DNA of 64,000 nt from Emiliania huxleyi CCMP1516 (taxonomy: Eukaryota; Haptophyta; Isochrysidales; Noelaerhabdaceae), in assembly GCF_000372725.1 (NCBI RefSeq), contig NW_005196310.1, forward strand, positions 318,091 through 382,090, in the 5' to 3' direction. This document shows, piece after piece, positions 63,851-64,000 of the stretch. The stretch's first letter is position 1, and each line of letters opens with the position of its first letter. The translations under genes were made by a program, and so were the position numbers. The notes beneath the pieces were generated by a model. That model worked only from the letters and a program-made list of their open reading frames with translations, ran no database searches and had not been told where the DNA came from.

Positions 63851-63965
63851 GAAGTTTGTGGCCGCGGATGACGTGCCCGCCGCGCCCGCCGCGGCCGCCG
63901 CGCCCGGCGCGCCCGCCCGCGCCTGCGGGCCCGCCGCGCCTGCCGCGCCCGCGGTGCCCGCCGCG
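63851..63965. repeat. GCC/GCG-rich imperfect repeat at the window edge
   Basis: The word 'gcccgccgcg' and its variants fill most of these bases. On the helicase strand it could encode an Ala/Gly linker. Such a tract would also be hard to sequence. Confidence 0.6.
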
Positions 63966-64000
63966 GCAGCGGCGCTTTCCTAGCTTGGGGCATACGGGGC

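Overview
This is nuclear DNA of a GC-rich eukaryotic alga, most probably a haptophyte close to Emiliania/Gephyrocapsa huxleyi. That placement is inferred, not proven. The evidence is very high GC, short introns (55-350 bp) of which nearly half start with GC rather than GT, microsatellites inside introns and between genes, compact head-to-head gene pairs, and gene types common in marine algae (sulfotransferases, a bestrophin, ankyrin/U-box and LRR/U-box proteins). There are no bacterial operons, ribosome binding sites, rRNA genes or CRISPR arrays. I saw no convincing tRNA.

Left part (1-20 kb): a sulfotransferase gene model on the minus strand; a membrane-anchored patatin/phospholipase-like protein; a CPA1 Na+/H+ antiporter; a large protein resembling the p101 adaptor of class IB PI3-kinase; a 3-hydroxyisobutyryl-CoA hydrolase-like protein that has lost the usual catalytic motif; a decayed gene; a bestrophin; and CDK7, whose 5' end abuts a repeat carrying a proline-rich ORF.

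Middle (20-41 kb): an AT-rich 872 bp element with terminal inverted repeats; a CHAP-like protein; a small unknown protein; the rRNA methyltransferase Bud23; a huge ankyrin-repeat/U-box gene with two frame breaks; condensin II subunit CAP-H2; uracil phosphoribosyltransferase; a secreted LysM protein; an EF-hand/macro-like protein; two unknown proteins; a MED25-like mediator subunit; and SmD3.

Right part (41-64 kb): a seven-exon MBD-JmjN-SANT-JmjC histone demethylase (1417 aa, every exon phase consistent); a DnaJ protein; a second inverted-repeat element; a four-exon F-box/LRR protein; an amino-acid permease; TAF2; exons of an unknown protein; a truncated LRR/U-box gene beside a second copy of the proline-rich element; a second sulfotransferase; a retroelement relic; and the 3' part of an SF2 helicase that runs off the window.

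No pathway cluster is apparent. The recognisable genes are mostly housekeeping: transcription (CDK7, MED25, TAF2, JmjC), RNA processing (SmD3, Bud23), chromosome structure (CAP-H2) and protein turnover (two U-box proteins, one F-box protein). They are interleaved with several dispersed repeat families (called A to E here) and with relics of mobile elements. Gene models were assembled by hand from reading frames, splice signals, phase agreement and remembered family motifs. No database search was possible.
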